From: Azolla pinnata
Taxonomy: Eukaryota; Streptophyta; Polypodiopsida; Salviniales; Salviniaceae
DNA length: 24,553 bases
NCBI GenBank assembly: GCA_037176905.1
Contig: JBBBWG010001893.1
Span: forward strand, 10,001 to 34,553
Direction: 5' to 3'
Positions 9,559 to 20,632 of the stretch are shown here, one piece after another. A program made the position numbers and the translations under genes. The notes beneath the pieces are model-generated. The model was not told where the DNA came from, did not search any database, and was given only the letters and a program-made list of their open reading frames with translations. Each line of letters opens with the position of its first letter. Within the stretch, counting starts at the first letter, position 1.

Positions 9559-10027
9559 CAGAGTCAGTTCCTTCTTCTAGGCGCCTCCGATCTCGACACC
9601 AACCACGACGGCAGCACGTTGTCGCCGGGGGTCCTCTGCAAGTCTCGGGCCAAGCGCGGCTGCGCCACGCATCCGCGCAGCATCGCGGAACGGGTAAGGC
9701 AAAACAAAAAAAAGGCCAGAAACCGCAGCATTCGCCTCTTGTGCTATCGATAGTTCCCCAAAGTGTTTAAGAGGACAAACATTTCGTTCCACATTGGCGA
9801 CATGAAGAAGGTCCTTGATGTTTCTTTCGGCCTGTGTCTTGACCAGGTCAGGAGGACAAAGATCAGCGATCGAGTGAAGAAGTTGACCGATCTCGTGCCC
9901 AACTTGGACAGGGTAAGCCCAGCCAAAGCCAAGCCCATTGCGTCGGCTATCTGTCGGATGGAAGTTTCCCCATTCGAGTAGATCCTTTCCTATTCTTAGT
10001 CGAGCTTGCGATCGAAACATCTGTCTG

Positions 10028-10068
<41 letters not shown>

Positions 10069-10368
10069 AGCTCTGGATGTTGCCAGTTCCTTGACACCCG
10101 CGTCTTGCGGTTCTTCTGCGCAGCAAGCTCACACCGCAGACATGCTCGACGAGGTCGTGGAGTACGTGAAGCAGCTGCAGCAACGAGTCGAGGTCTATAC
10201 TCCGTGCCCTTAAACCAAAGCGATTATTCGATGCTTTGTGCCATAAGACTTGACTGATCCTCGATTCGTGTTTTGGCTTCGAACTCGGCTTCTTGAGTGG
10301 CGCAGGAGTTGTCCGAGAAGGCGCGCGGCTGCAATTGCCGGACAAGCACCAACAACTCCCTTATGTAG
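7378..10368 (+). CDS. bHLH transcription factor, subfamily IX (FBH/AKS, bHLH122/bHLH130-like)
   Basis: A nuclear DNA-binding regulator; relatives bind E-boxes in flowering and stomatal genes. Exons: 7378-8823, 9568-9693, 9847-9912, 10124-10192, 10306-10368, all in phase 0, about 589 aa, stop TAG. Exon 1 carries the family motif NRYNSAPTSVLASLLLD (residues ~59-75), long His, Gln, Ala and Ser runs, and QRKRGRP (~452-458). Exon 2 ends with RAKRGCATHPRSIAER. Exon 3 gives VRRTKISDRVKKLTDLVPN, exon 4 TADMLDEVVEYVKQLQQRV, and exon 5 ELSEKARGCNC. Together these are basic region, helix 1, loop, helix 2 and the conserved C-terminal tail. The start was chosen as the first ATG of the long open exon. The exon 2 acceptor is uncertain: AGs at 9543, 9549, 9555, 9561 and 9567 within a GAGCCA repeat all keep frame, and the CTAG at 9580 would not. 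Homopolymer expansion makes the N-terminus much longer than is usual for this family. Confidence 0.9.
8835..8940. repeat. Telomere-like TTTTTAGGG repeats at the start of bHLH intron 1
   Basis: Ten or so tandem words, mostly the 9-bp form TTTTTAGGG with a few 7- to 8-bp TTTAGGG/TTTTAGGG forms. They begin about 10 bp after the donor GTAAGT. They match the plant telomere motif with two extra T, and are interstitial rather than terminal. Confidence 0.85.
8941..9415. repeat. 75-bp tandem repeat with embedded telo-like motifs, about six units, bHLH intron 1
   Basis: Units begin CAGATAGACA or a variant. 8941-9015 and 9016-9090 look identical by eye (75 bp each). Four further units, from 9091 to about 9415, are progressively diverged and differ in length. 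Each unit holds GACATGGGGCAG, CCCGTCC and one to three TTAGGG words. Two perfect neighbours beside worn ones suggest recent local duplication at the 5' end of the array. Confidence 0.9.
10021..10069. repeat. (TATC)n microsatellite in bHLH intron 3
   Basis: An uninterrupted CTAT run of about eleven units, about 55 bp upstream of the exon 4 acceptor at 10123. Its pyrimidine content could contribute weakly to acceptor recognition. Confidence 0.9.
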
Positions 10369-11897
10369 TTAGCTCCTGCTCCCTGATTCATTGCCACCAG
10401 TTTGGGATGGGAATATGATCATGGGGGGAATCGATCAGATTGCAGAGTGGGTTCCGAATTCTTTGTCCAGGTCTGGACCTTGAAATCAACAGAATTGGGT
10501 TGAGCCAGCAGAAGACTCCAAGAACGACAGATCGATCGATCGCATGCAATGCGATGGTTCGGTTCGATTCGTCTGTTTTGCGCATTGGATCTTTTTTTCC
10601 CCCCTGAAAAAAAAGATTCAGCCTTGTATTAATAATAATAATAAAACCCATGCAAGAAAAGGTTGACTCATTTATACAGAATAAAACTTATCCAAGAAGG
10701 TTCACAAGCAAGAGATATCAGCTCGATAACACAATCGTGTGTGATAGGACGTGGAAATAGCCATTTCGACGGAGCATATATTTCGAACTTATCTGCATAT
10801 TTACCGGAAGTAACGAGACCATATTTCTTCCGATATAATCCAAATTTAAGAGGACGCTTTCAAATTGCTCATCATCCGTCGATCTGTATCAGTACTTTGT
10901 GGAGCCTGGTCTTTTATGGCGTTTAATGCTGCAGCATCAATCCTGGTCCTTAAACCTTGAACCCTAAATCCCTAAGCCCTAAACTGTCTGTCTGTGATCG
11001 GCTCGAGACCGAATAGCTCTGCAATGAGCACTTTAGAGCTATTTTTTGCTTATATAGCTCAGGAGATGTTTCTAGCAGAATGCTTGCAAACTATACTTCC
11101 CTGGAATACGTACGTAAAACAGCAAAAAATTTCAATGTAAAAAACTAGATTTGGTATTCCCTTTCAGCAAGTGTTGCTGCGAGAGATAATTAGAATAGAA
11201 AAATAATATTAGACCTTAATGACCCTCAATTCATGCGGTAAATTAATTGTATCTGCATATTATGGGCATCATGTTCTGTAGCCTTTGCAGCAAAGCATCA
11301 TTTTGGCCAATTGAGCTTTTTCAAAAATCTTGCAGCTGTTACAAGATGTGGATCGCAATGTTTCTTAATGGGAAATGCATCGATTGAAATTCGCTCGATT
11401 CAAACTTAGATCTCGTCTTTTCAACGACAATCAGAATGGTGGTGTCAAATTACCAACCTCTTTCTCTTCTTTTTACCAATCCATAATTTGATAGCATTAC
11501 ATGATCATGGATGGGGCTTTCAACAGGATTTTTACAATATGATCTAGTGAGAATCGTCGGCCTGCTCATCAATCAGCAAAACTCGGAACACATTGCGATT
11601 TCCAGCAGGAACTAGCATCATCTTCACCATCACCATGTTCCTTCATGTGCAATATGCAAATTTCAATGCCGACATTATATAGTTTGGGTTTAGATGCGTC
11701 TCGATGCGGTTCCTTCTCCACTTAATCTACTTACCTTACCACATTGTACAAGAAAGACAGCACCACCCACATGTTCTCGTCGCAGACTCCGTTCGCAGTA
11801 AAATATTGCCATATTATTTTGCTCGCGTCGAAGCGAATGCTCAAAAACCAACACGCGACATCCGTGAGCTCTTTTCCACAAACCCCCCTTTCCCCCC
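10369..11897. other. 3' flank of the bHLH gene and intergenic sequence, no recognised gene
   Basis: 10369-10650 is the presumed 3' UTR; it ends in (TAA)n near 10630 and AATAAAAC at 10680. An open frame at 10663-10926 (+, 87 codons) differs in texture from its neighbours but matches no family I know. AACCCTAAA telo-box words occur at about 10963-10984. The remainder to 11897 is AT-rich, and nothing was recognised. Confidence 0.5.
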
Positions 11898-12375
11898 CTC
11901 GATTCAGATCGGCAATGCAATCCTTCTCAACGGGATAGGTGTTTGATTTTAATCCATTCCTTCCTTCAATTGAATTCAGATCAGCAATGCAATGCGAAAT
12001 CGTTTTCGCAGCATGGCTGTTTGATTCATCCATTCCAAGTTATTCGATTCAGATCAGCAATGCAATGCAATGCATTGCAATCCAATCCTTTTTCACAGCA
12101 AATAAATTCAGATCAGCAATGCAATGCGAAATCGTTTTCGCAGCATGGCTGTTTGATTCATCCATTCCAAGTTATTCAATTGAGATCAGCAATGCAATGC
12201 AATGCAATGCATTGCAATCCAATCCTTTTTCACAGCAAATGAATTCAGATCAGCAATGCAATGCGAAATCGTTTTCGCCGCATGGCTGTTTGACTCATCC
12301 ATTCCAACTTATTCAATTCAGAGCAGCAATGCAATGCAATGCAATCCAATCCTTTTTCACAGCATGATTGTTTCA
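11898..12375. repeat. 132-137-bp minisatellite with internal GCAAT pentamers
   Basis: Full units start at 11974, 12106 and 12243 (ATTCAGATCAGCAATGC). A partial unit precedes them at about 11898, and a decayed one follows. Each unit has a GCGAAATCGTTTTCGC inverted core, CAGCATGGCTGTTTGA, and a GCAAT run that can end in the perfect palindrome GCAATGCATTGC. The GCAAT count explains the 5-bp difference in period. Open frames through the array come from the repeat and are not called as genes. It lies about 490 bp past the stop codon of the GST-hemerythrin gene. Confidence 0.9.
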
Positions 12376-12859
12376 TTTGATTGATCCACTCCTCCCTCAA
12401 TTTGAGCATGAATAATCCAATCTGCATTTTGCTTCAAGTAAAAACTAAAAAGGAGGCAGCAGCACACACCATAGGAGAGAGCTTGAAATCTGGCTCTATC
12501 TATATATACACTGTTTTCAAGTCATGAGAAGAGGTGGTTTGGTTATGTTCTATTTAAGTGAGTCAGCAGAAGCTACTCCATGCTTTTTCCATTTCCACTG
12601 TTGGTCTCACCAGAGAAATACAAAAACCCTACAAACAGGAACCAAATGCATGATGACAAAGGAAGGAAGAACCAGCACTGCCACCATTTCCCTTATTTTC
12701 AGACATTTCTATACCAGCATGAAGATGATATTTAATCCGTATATCTATCGTTCGGCTTAAGCCTCAGTGTGTGTGTGTGTGTGTATATCTATATATATGT
12801 ACCTTTGGAAAGAAGAGAAACAGATAAGATTGTCACACACCAGGGGATCGACGATACCA
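12376..12859. other. Downstream flank of the GST-hemerythrin gene
   Basis: Presumed 3' UTR of the minus-strand gene. It contains a (GT)n/(TATC) tract at about 12768-12798 and a GAA/AAG tract next to the stop codon. No separate gene was recognised. Confidence 0.5.
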
Positions 12860-15419
12860 TCAAGAAGAAGAAGAAGAAGTGGCTAAAGCGGCCAATGTAG
12901 GAACCCGAGTCTTCACCACTTGCCATACGCCAGCAAACTCGTCGCCATTGTCACCAGATTCTCTCAGCTGGATCATCATTCTCTTCAGAAGCGCTGTATG
13001 CGTCTCGTGCTCGAGCGAATTGCGCAGCACGTCCATGTACCGATGGACGCGATGTGGGCGTAACCCCGAGAGCAGGAAAGCAAGCTTCGATCCGTGGCTC
13101 GATTCCATCATCTCCACGCATTTGCCCACTAGCCCAGCTTGTTGCTTGCTCCCCATCCCAGCAGCATTCAGCAATGGGAGGAGCTCCGTCTCCTCCTCGT
13201 GGAAATGCTCCATGTTGTGCATCTACAACACATCGATCCTCATCAAAAACAATGCTGTGTATACTTGGTCGGGGATTCATCCGTCGTTTCGCAACCCTAC
13301 ATAGCCCTTATTTCGAGCTTCTAACCAGGAAACAATATTGCGGACTAGGACCAACAAAGTCTTCCATGCTATACATCTATCTCCCATTGATCCTCATAAG
13401 AAAACAATGCTGTGAATACTTGGTTGGGCATTCATTCACCATTTCACAACCCTGTATAGCCCTTATTTCGAGTTTCTAACCAGGAAAATTCATGCTATGC
13501 ATCTATCTTGCATCAGCCAATATCTTGCATCAGCCAATATTGATCAGCTATAAACGAAAAAACACACCACGCGCAAACACATTCACCACTTTCCAACCCT
13601 AAACCCCTTGTATCTACTGTGCCTAGCCAGGGAGGCCCACAAAATCTTCAAGGAAATGCATCTGGCACACATTGATTGATCAATCTGATCAACAACGCGT
13701 GCACACACATATTGGAATTCACCATATTCCAACCCTAAATCCCTAGGCATTGTTGTGGACTAGCACAGATACACACAAAAGCCCCCCTTTCCCCCATGTT
13801 ACAATTTATAGATTGTGGATTAGGATCTAAACAGCTATGATTGTGGATTAGGACCTAAACAGATAGTTTAATAACTTGTTATGTTTCGATCCATTCGAGA
13901 GAGACAAGCATTGTATGGGTGTGTGCACCTGGAGTGTCCGGAGCCGAGATGTAGCAGCATGAAGCGCCTCCTTTATACCAGGACTCCCCTTCTCCAATGA
14001 TGCCACTCCTTTCAGATCCTCCTTGATCCCATTCATGAGCGGGAGATGCCTCGCATGGCTCTCATTCGCTGACTTCGTGATGCCTGTATATCTCCCAAAT
14101 CAGCAAACACACATTCCCAACTAAACAAGCACAAAAGAAAGGGAACAAATCACACCTATGCTGTTCTTCACTCAAACACGATGCACATTGCCCGGTGAAT
14201 TGAAAAAACACACGCACATGAATGCATAGATCCTGACAGATCAGAAGAAACACGCGCAACCAGGAATGCATTAAGAGAACTAAAACCCTAAACACTGAAT
14301 CCCACCTCGATCCGCCTTCTCAAGTGAAGGGAAGATGACCCTCTCTTCCATCTGAGCATGCTCCAGCATAAGCTCCAACAGATGGGTATAGCTGGTCGAT
14401 AGCCTTTTGAGCTGCATCGGTAGGCTCCCCTTCACTGGATCTACAGCCCTTGAGGGCTCTTTCATAGCTACCAATACTCCATCTAGTGCAAGAACCAATC
14501 TCTCGAAATGCCCGAGAATGCTCTCGTGCTGCAACAGAGTAAAAGCCACCAAAGGCGGCGGAGAATCCCTCGACAGCACACCCCATACATGCTCATTCAA
14601 CACATCGACATCCATCCGGATCGGAGCATAGCTTGCGAAGCTGGTCATGCGAGCGCTATAGCTTCGCAGATGGGCGAATTTCGAGCTTATCTCGATGCCT
14701 CGTAGGTGTGCCAACGGCCGATCGAGGAGCAAGAAAGGAATGAGGTAGACATCGACAAGAGTGAAGCGATTACCATAGAAGTATGGACCTTTGGACGCGT
14801 GCTTTGCCATAGCTCCATCTAGCTTAGCAAAGGCAGATTCCAGCTCTTTCCCAGCACAATCCGAATTCTCCGGACCATACAAAGCCCTTGTCATAGCCGG
14901 GTTGAACATGTCCCGAACGAATGACGCCATAGCCGAGACCTCTTTGTGATGCATCCGAAGGCTAGGCTTAGGGAAATTCGCCTCAATACACTTCAAGATT
15001 GCATCGGAAGAGCCGCAGACCCTATGTCCATGGCACTCTAGCATAGGTAATTTGGTTGAATGCTGCTCTAAACCGGGCGATTTGGCCCCATGATGCTCTA
15101 AAATAGGCAATTCGGCCTCGGACCCCGAAATAGCTTTGGTTGGATCAATGGGTTTCTCACTGAATTCGAGCATTCTTCTTACTGTTCTCCTTCTGCTGTT
15201 AGAGCCCATATCGCTGTTGTTGCCATCATCACAGTCGTTCACCCAAGAGACTTGGACTGGGATCCCTTTGAATTCCAGAGCGATTCTTATCTGAGCTGTG
15301 TATGGGCATGTCTCGGAGCCGTAGAGGCGCAAAGGAGCTCGCTTTGCGGGTGGAGATGAATAGGGCACGACGACCGAGCCCCTGGAATTGCTATCTTGCT
15401 TCACCAAACATGCACCCAT
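12860..15419 (-). CDS. Glutathione S-transferase fused to a hemerythrin (HHE) domain, GSTH class
   Basis: Three exons: 15419-14306, 14083-13929, 13222-12860; 543 aa, stop TGA. Intron phases are 1 and 0. Residues ~30-60 form the GST N-domain start with SETCPYTAQIRIALEFKGI. This puts a Cys-Pro-Tyr motif (38-40) at the catalytic position, as in thiol-transferase-type GSTs. The cis-Pro segment LPMLEC is at 124-129 and GSSDAIL at 136-142. The C-domain has the N-capping box FTLVDVYLIPFLLL (219-232). Residues ~291-440 give an HHE four-helix pattern: H298, H354xxxE358, H381/H384, H429xxxE433. That is a full iron-ligand set spread over all three exons. The protein starts MGAC, which could allow N-myristoylation and palmitoylation. 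Hemerythrin-class GSTs are known from moss and lycophyte; their reaction is unclear. Redox- or iron-linked thiol chemistry is an inference. Confidence 0.93.
13221..13765. repeat. Intron 2 of the GST-hemerythrin gene built from about four diverged 126-160-bp repeats
   Basis: AACCCTA followed by TAGCC- or CCCTT-like words and an AACCAGGA/AGCCAGGGA word recurs near 13300, 13452, 13598 and 13730. In gene orientation, copies of the true acceptor region (AG then ATGCACAACATGGA, AG at 13224-13223) recur as AG-ATGTATAGCATGGA (13378-13377), AG-ATGCATAGCATGAA (13504-13503) and AG-ATGCATTTCC (13663-13662). The first two copies are closest to each other. Confidence 0.8.
14084..14305 (-). other. Intron 1 of the GST-hemerythrin gene
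   Basis: A 222-bp intron with donor GTGGGA and acceptor TATACAG. It splits a Gly codon (G|GC). No repeat or nested feature was seen. Confidence 0.85.
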
Positions 15420-15915
15420 GGTTTAGGGCTCAATGAGTCTAGCCAAGCTTCAGTTTAGGGGATTTAGGGTTTAGGGTTTTGGAGCTCTGTGGCAATGGGG
15501 GCTTAGGGGTTTTAGGTTCTAGATTTTGGGGGTTAGGATTTCCATGAGAAGCTTAGGGTTTCAGAGGTTTAGGGTTTTGGACTTCGGGGGTTCAGTGGGG
15601 TTTGGGAGGGTGCCCAAATTTAGGGCTTTTGTCAGTGTGTCCTGTGATTTCTGTAGTTTTTTCTAGGGTTTTGGGTTGTTTTCTCTGTGAAGTTTTCAAA
15701 TTCAAGGGATTAGGGTCAGGGCCCTAAGGATTTTTCAAAGATTTTTCACTGTACAAGTGGAGTGCTTAGGGTCTGGAGGGCGTGGTTCCTGTCCATTTTA
15801 GGGTTCAAGGTTTCGTGCAGGAGAAGGAATGGGTTTAGGGTTTTGAAGGTGTACAGGTAGTTAGTTTTAGGGTTTCTTTCTGTAGCGAGTATAGTCGGGC
15901 TTTATTTAGGGTTTG
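15420..15915 (-). promoter_or_regulatory. Telo-box-rich upstream region of the GST-hemerythrin gene
   Basis: Nine or more TAGGGTTT words (AAACCCTA in gene orientation) are scattered through about 500 bp directly before the start codon, mixed with TTAGGGTTTAGGG doublets. Telo-boxes are established plant promoter elements bound by TRB-type Myb proteins; in Arabidopsis they are linked to translation and replication genes and to Polycomb recruitment. No TATA box or transcription start could be assigned. The density, not any single copy, is the evidence. Confidence 0.6.
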
Positions 15916-17656
15916 GTAGCGATGGAATCAAAGGAAGGAGAAGAAAATATCCGGGCAGAACTCAGCATCAGCAAGCTCCATCACATCCAGCTTTCTCAGA
16001 TTCTGCTTCTGCAAGTCAAGCAAGGAAAGACAAGAAAGAAAAACCGTCCCCCATTTTTCCGCATCGATCTATCAGAAGCTATATACAGTTAGAGACGATC
16101 CAATGCAGGAGAAACAACAAGAATTTAGCCCGATGAGGTAGAGGCCATGGAATTCCACAGAGAAATGTGGCAAACAGAAAATAGCAGACATAAGAAACCA
16201 TTGGACATGATGTGGAGGGATGAGGATGAAATCATGCCTGTAAAGATGTGAAAGGGATGATGATGAATCATGCCTGTTAATCAGAGGAAGAAGCAAAGAA
16301 ACGCCATTATCAATCCGTTAAATCAAAAGCTTCATCCTTCTGCTGCTGCTGCTGCTGCTGCTGCTTCTGCTTCTGCTTCCTCTTCCTTCCTAGAAAAGCT
16401 TCAAGAAAATCCATTGATACAGATAGATGTGTGTATGTGTGCGCGCATGACAAAGAAAAAGAAAGAGAGAGGCAGACAATCCAGACAGAGACTCTACACA
16501 GTGATGCAAACAGAATGGAAATGGAAAGCAAAACAGAGAAGCAAAAGCTCCCTTCTTCTTCTACCTTTTGTGCAGGTTTCTTGGAAAATGGTGAAAAGAT
16601 GGTGCACTACTACTCCACAAAAGCTCTGTGTCAGTATCAAAAAGGCTTCATTACTATATAGCTTTCGACAGTGGCATCTTCATCTCCATCTCCATTTTTC
16701 CAGAACCAAACCAGCAACAGTGCAGAATAGCCCTCTCTGTTCCTTCCTCTAGGAGCTAGAGAAAGAACAGGGCACAGTGAAAAATTTCAGATCAGGATGA
16801 AACACAGTTGAAAATAAAACCTGAGCACACACAAAAAAACAGGAGAAAAGCTAAATGGAGAAGCTAAAAAGACAGGAAACTAAAATATTTTAGAAAGTAG
16901 GTGGATTCTCTTCCTCTGAAGGGAAGCTAGGGCTGAGAACCAGAGGCAAAACAGCTGAAAAACAGAGGGAATGTGGCTGGAGAAATAGATGGAAACAGAA
17001 GGAGAATCAGCTAAATAAGTTTCAACACAAGCAAAGTAGGTGAGAAAACATTGGTAATGTTAGTGGACAAAACATATCAAACGAGCACTTAATTTTGTTT
17101 CAAAATAGTATGTTGAAGTGTAAAATTCTGAGCCAATTTCTCAAATTCTAAGTTTGATTTCATGGGTTTTGTTTCTCGAATCCGTTTCGATCCTTTGCAT
17201 GCGTACATCCATTGACCATGTCTTTTTATTGGTATCGAAAATACAGAAGTAAATAGCACTTCAAACCCATGGCAAGTCTATTTATTTCCTAGCTAATTTT
17301 CCCAGCTACTACTTTGTAGCTATTCCTCTGTCTTCTGAACGTTACATTATCATTGTTATATGTAAATTTGATCTTCTATCTTATCCATCCTTTGGCTCTT
17401 CTTTCTAGTATGTACCGTGTCTTGTAGAGAACTGTGCTTTGAACTCTTCTCTGTCTTGGTAATAATTGTTTATCCGAATTTGGGGCAGCAGCTTCCTGAT
17501 TTATTTCTCAGCGTTTTGTTTTCTCTTATGATATATTTTGTCTGATTTGATTATAAATGTGCTAAAATTTTCACCATTTTGTCCTGTTCTCTGTTTTTTT
17601 TGGACTCAATCTTCACCTAGATGCTGCTATTTTCAACATAAAATGGATTCCTTCAT

Positions 17657-17775
17657 AAAACAAATCCACCTTATTTCAATTCACATTATTTTTCTGACTG
17701 TTTCTTCACCCAAAACAACAATATCCCCTTATTTCAATTCATACCATTTTCCAGACCAATTTCTTCACCCCAAAA
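17657..17775. repeat. ~57-bp tandem duplication
   Basis: Two copies of a segment starting AAAACAAATCC or AAAACAACAATATCC, then CCTTATTTCAATTCA and TTTCTTCACCC. A third start (AAAACAAATCCCTCC) follows. The copies differ by several substitutions. Confidence 0.7.
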
Positions 17776-18576
17776 CAAATCCCTCCCCCCCTTCTTTTTC
17801 AATCCATAGTTTGAGTTTTCTGATTATATTTCTTACATTTGGTCTTCACTATGTTGTTGGTCAGGCCAGTAGCCAATGATTCAATTCCCTTTTCTTTTCT
17901 TTGGCTGCTTTCAATGCAATTGATTACCTCTATTTTCAGGTGAAACACATCCAAATGTGCCTCGGAAACTTAAAGCACAAAAGAAACAAGTTTCCAAAAA
18001 ACAAAGAGCCGTTGGATCATCAAACGGTTATATATATATATACAGAAATCACATGAGTGTAGCAGAGATTCATTCACTCTACTCTGTCCATGTGTACATG
18101 CAATGTACGGACGTATGTGTACAACGTGTACATATACATATACGTATACGTATGATTTCAGCATGAATCTAGCTGACGCAGATCGACACCAAGCAAGCAG
18201 CTCCTATTTTGATGGGACTTCTGACCAAGCGTGCTTCCAGAAATCTGTCGGGTAGAACTCGGTAGACCTGCTGAGAAGTTGAAGAGATTTATTTACGTGC
18301 CAGATGCTCCTGCTACCTGCTGCTGTTACGCTCTGTTGCAAGCACTGTTGCAATCGATTCGTTCGCTTTGATCAATCACATTTCGTCCTCGGAACCTGGT
18401 CACACACAACCCCCAACAAACACAACCACAAAAAAAAAAGTTGAAGCTTTTTCCTTGGCGATAGCCATACGATACAAGTCGCTACGACAACATGCGTACA
18501 AGCTTGCCTTTGCACATCTTCTCGTCGCAGAATCCCTTCTGTGCTTGTGTTTTTCTGGCTCAGTCGAGACCTTGAT

Positions 18577-18589
18577 GGGGGGGGGGGGG
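18577..18589. repeat. G13 homopolymer
   Basis: Thirteen consecutive G. The length is likely uncertain in any sequencing technology. Confidence 0.9.
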
Positions 18590-18812
18590 ATACACAGACG
18601 CCGCACCAGCACCGATGATTCGCAGAGCTGTTGCGCACCAATCAATCCACACTGTCGAAATTCGTAACGAATGTTCGAGGCTTCTGAGCATTATGATTTC
18701 CGCTTGTTGAAGACACCCCTCTCCACCTCCTGCCCCGATAGATTTCGACAGTTTCCGAGCGCAGCGGTCATTTACTCCCATCACGAAAGTCCTCGAACCA
18801 GCCGCTCCCAAC

Positions 18813-18838
18813 TACCTACCTACCTACCTACCTACCTA
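18813..18838. repeat. (TACC)n microsatellite
   Basis: Six to seven TACC units. No associated gene. Confidence 0.9.
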
Positions 18839-20632
18839 TGACCACAATCATGAACCCGTTGTCAAAGTGTAAAGTTTGCTCTCCTTGCAAGATTCATCTT
18901 TGTTCCGACCAAAGCAACTGCTATTTTTTCTAAGGTCAGTCATGGCCAGCATCATATATATACACTCTTGCAACCGCCCACTTGGATTGAAACATACAAA
19001 CAGTAGTGGATACAAAGTGCAGAAATATGTTCCAAATGGATATGGATGAATCGGGCTCGAATTGGGCATATTTGGAAGCCCATTCTCTGCACACTCAGGT
19101 TCATTCTCATGTCTGCTTCATTCATTTCATTGCCTGTAAACCAGTGCTAATCGAGTGCTTACGATGCTGTTAGCAAGAAAGAGCTTACACATGATCTGCC
19201 AAAAGCATGTGATTACTTTTAACACCCCCCCAAAGGACATGAGTTCAGTAGCATACCAACAACTACGTGTACCAACACCACAAATTCCACAAATTTAAGA
19301 CAGCATTTTACCAAGGAATCCCTGTGCTCAAGAGAGCATGACACTAAAGCATGATCTTTTTACCGACAAACTCCTAACAACGTAATGCTTAAACCAATGC
19401 CACTCCGTGATGAGCAAGGCACATGCTATGCAACTGGAGCTTTTGTGAGCAAAAAAGTTTCAACAATTGGGCTTTTTATTCTTCAGCATTCTTCATGATA
19501 CTCACCGCACAATCGTAGCTTTACTCCCAAAACATGGGGTTACAGTTTCAAAACACTCCGTTTATTTTCCCACAGCTTTGATAGGCAGCTGCAACTTCAC
19601 ACTTCAAATATTAGGGCGGAACCACTAGAAGGTGTATATAAAAAATTCAAGCCATTTTTCCCTGTATCCTCTGATCAATATCAAGAAAATAACAATAAGC
19701 CATTTCTCGTTCATCCCTGGATACTCCAGGAAGTTAACAAACAGTGTAAGGTCATTTGTCAAATAGAGAAGAACTTAAGAGTATCATTGGAGTATATGTC
19801 CCGGAAAATTACCGACTGAAGGAAAGAAGCTAGCAACCCAGTCAGAAAAATGCAACTATACATGTACAGAAAATTCGGGTACCGACTATAGGAGGTTGAA
19901 CAACAATTCACATACCACTGAGAAGATGCAAATGGCTAATTTGAGAACTGTGATGGGCTGAAGCCCCCCAAAACCAAATGTTGATTCAAAGAAGTATTTG
20001 ATTAGTGAATAAAACTAGCTACCACCATGATTCTTCAGCAAATGCATGATTAATCATGTGCCACAAAGGGTCCAACCTGACCAAACTCAAACCAGAAATG
20101 TGGAAACTGAGGAGAAATGTTTGAATAGAGTTGATTTCATGTTAAATGGTATTTGGATGTTCAATGCCTTCAAGATTTCCCTGGAATATACTTATCATAT
20201 TAAGGATCCGTTCACAACTATGAGTCTTGAAAGTTAGTTCAGTGAAAGGATCCTCAACTCTATATTTCTCATTTGTTTATGAATACCCTCTCACCTTGAC
20301 TTGTTTATGCCTATTGAATAGCTGTAACTTACCATTTGAAGGCTTTGGTTTTATTAGGATCAGCTGCAGAAAATAGAGATTCTTTCTCCAGCAACAAAAG
20401 CCTTAAAATGAAGATGATAAGGCAAATCAAAATTATGATACGTTTCTAATTAATAATGTTAACAAGACCATTGCCAAGAGAATCTGATAAAGGCCTCTGG
20501 GCTTCTACGTGCTTAAAACATGAGGTAATCATTAGTGTATGGCATCATTCCATGAGTTTAGTCAAAAGCTGAAACATGCGCTCTAATCTAGCCTCACTTG
20601 AAGCTACAAAGAAAATCCGCACAGAATCTTCA

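Larger units (their letters stand above)
15916..20632. other. 4.7-kb AT-rich intergenic region without a recognised gene
   Basis: No open frame here matches a family I know, and no tRNA or known miRNA sequence was seen. 16270-16752 (+) is open but rests on a (TGC)n/(TTC)n tract and has a random-looking composition. Small repeats: (TGC)n at 16338-16382, (AT)n at about 18030-18042, and alternating TACATATACG words at about 18095-18152. Part of 19600-20632 may be 3' UTR of EMC4. An unannotated non-coding RNA cannot be excluded. Confidence 0.5.

Noticed and set aside
10663-10926. Frame of 87 codons, considered as an organelle-derived insertion
   Set aside because: Composition differs from its neighbours, but I could not match it to any plastid or mitochondrial protein. 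A search against organelle genomes would decide; no hit would leave it as chance.
11939-12367. Frame of 142 codons with 44-residue periodicity
   Set aside because: Follows the 132-bp minisatellite; a second frame is open over most of the same segment, and no family resemblance is seen.
16270-16752. Frame of 160 codons
   Set aside because: Contains a (TGC)n alanine run and otherwise unstructured composition; no homology recognised.
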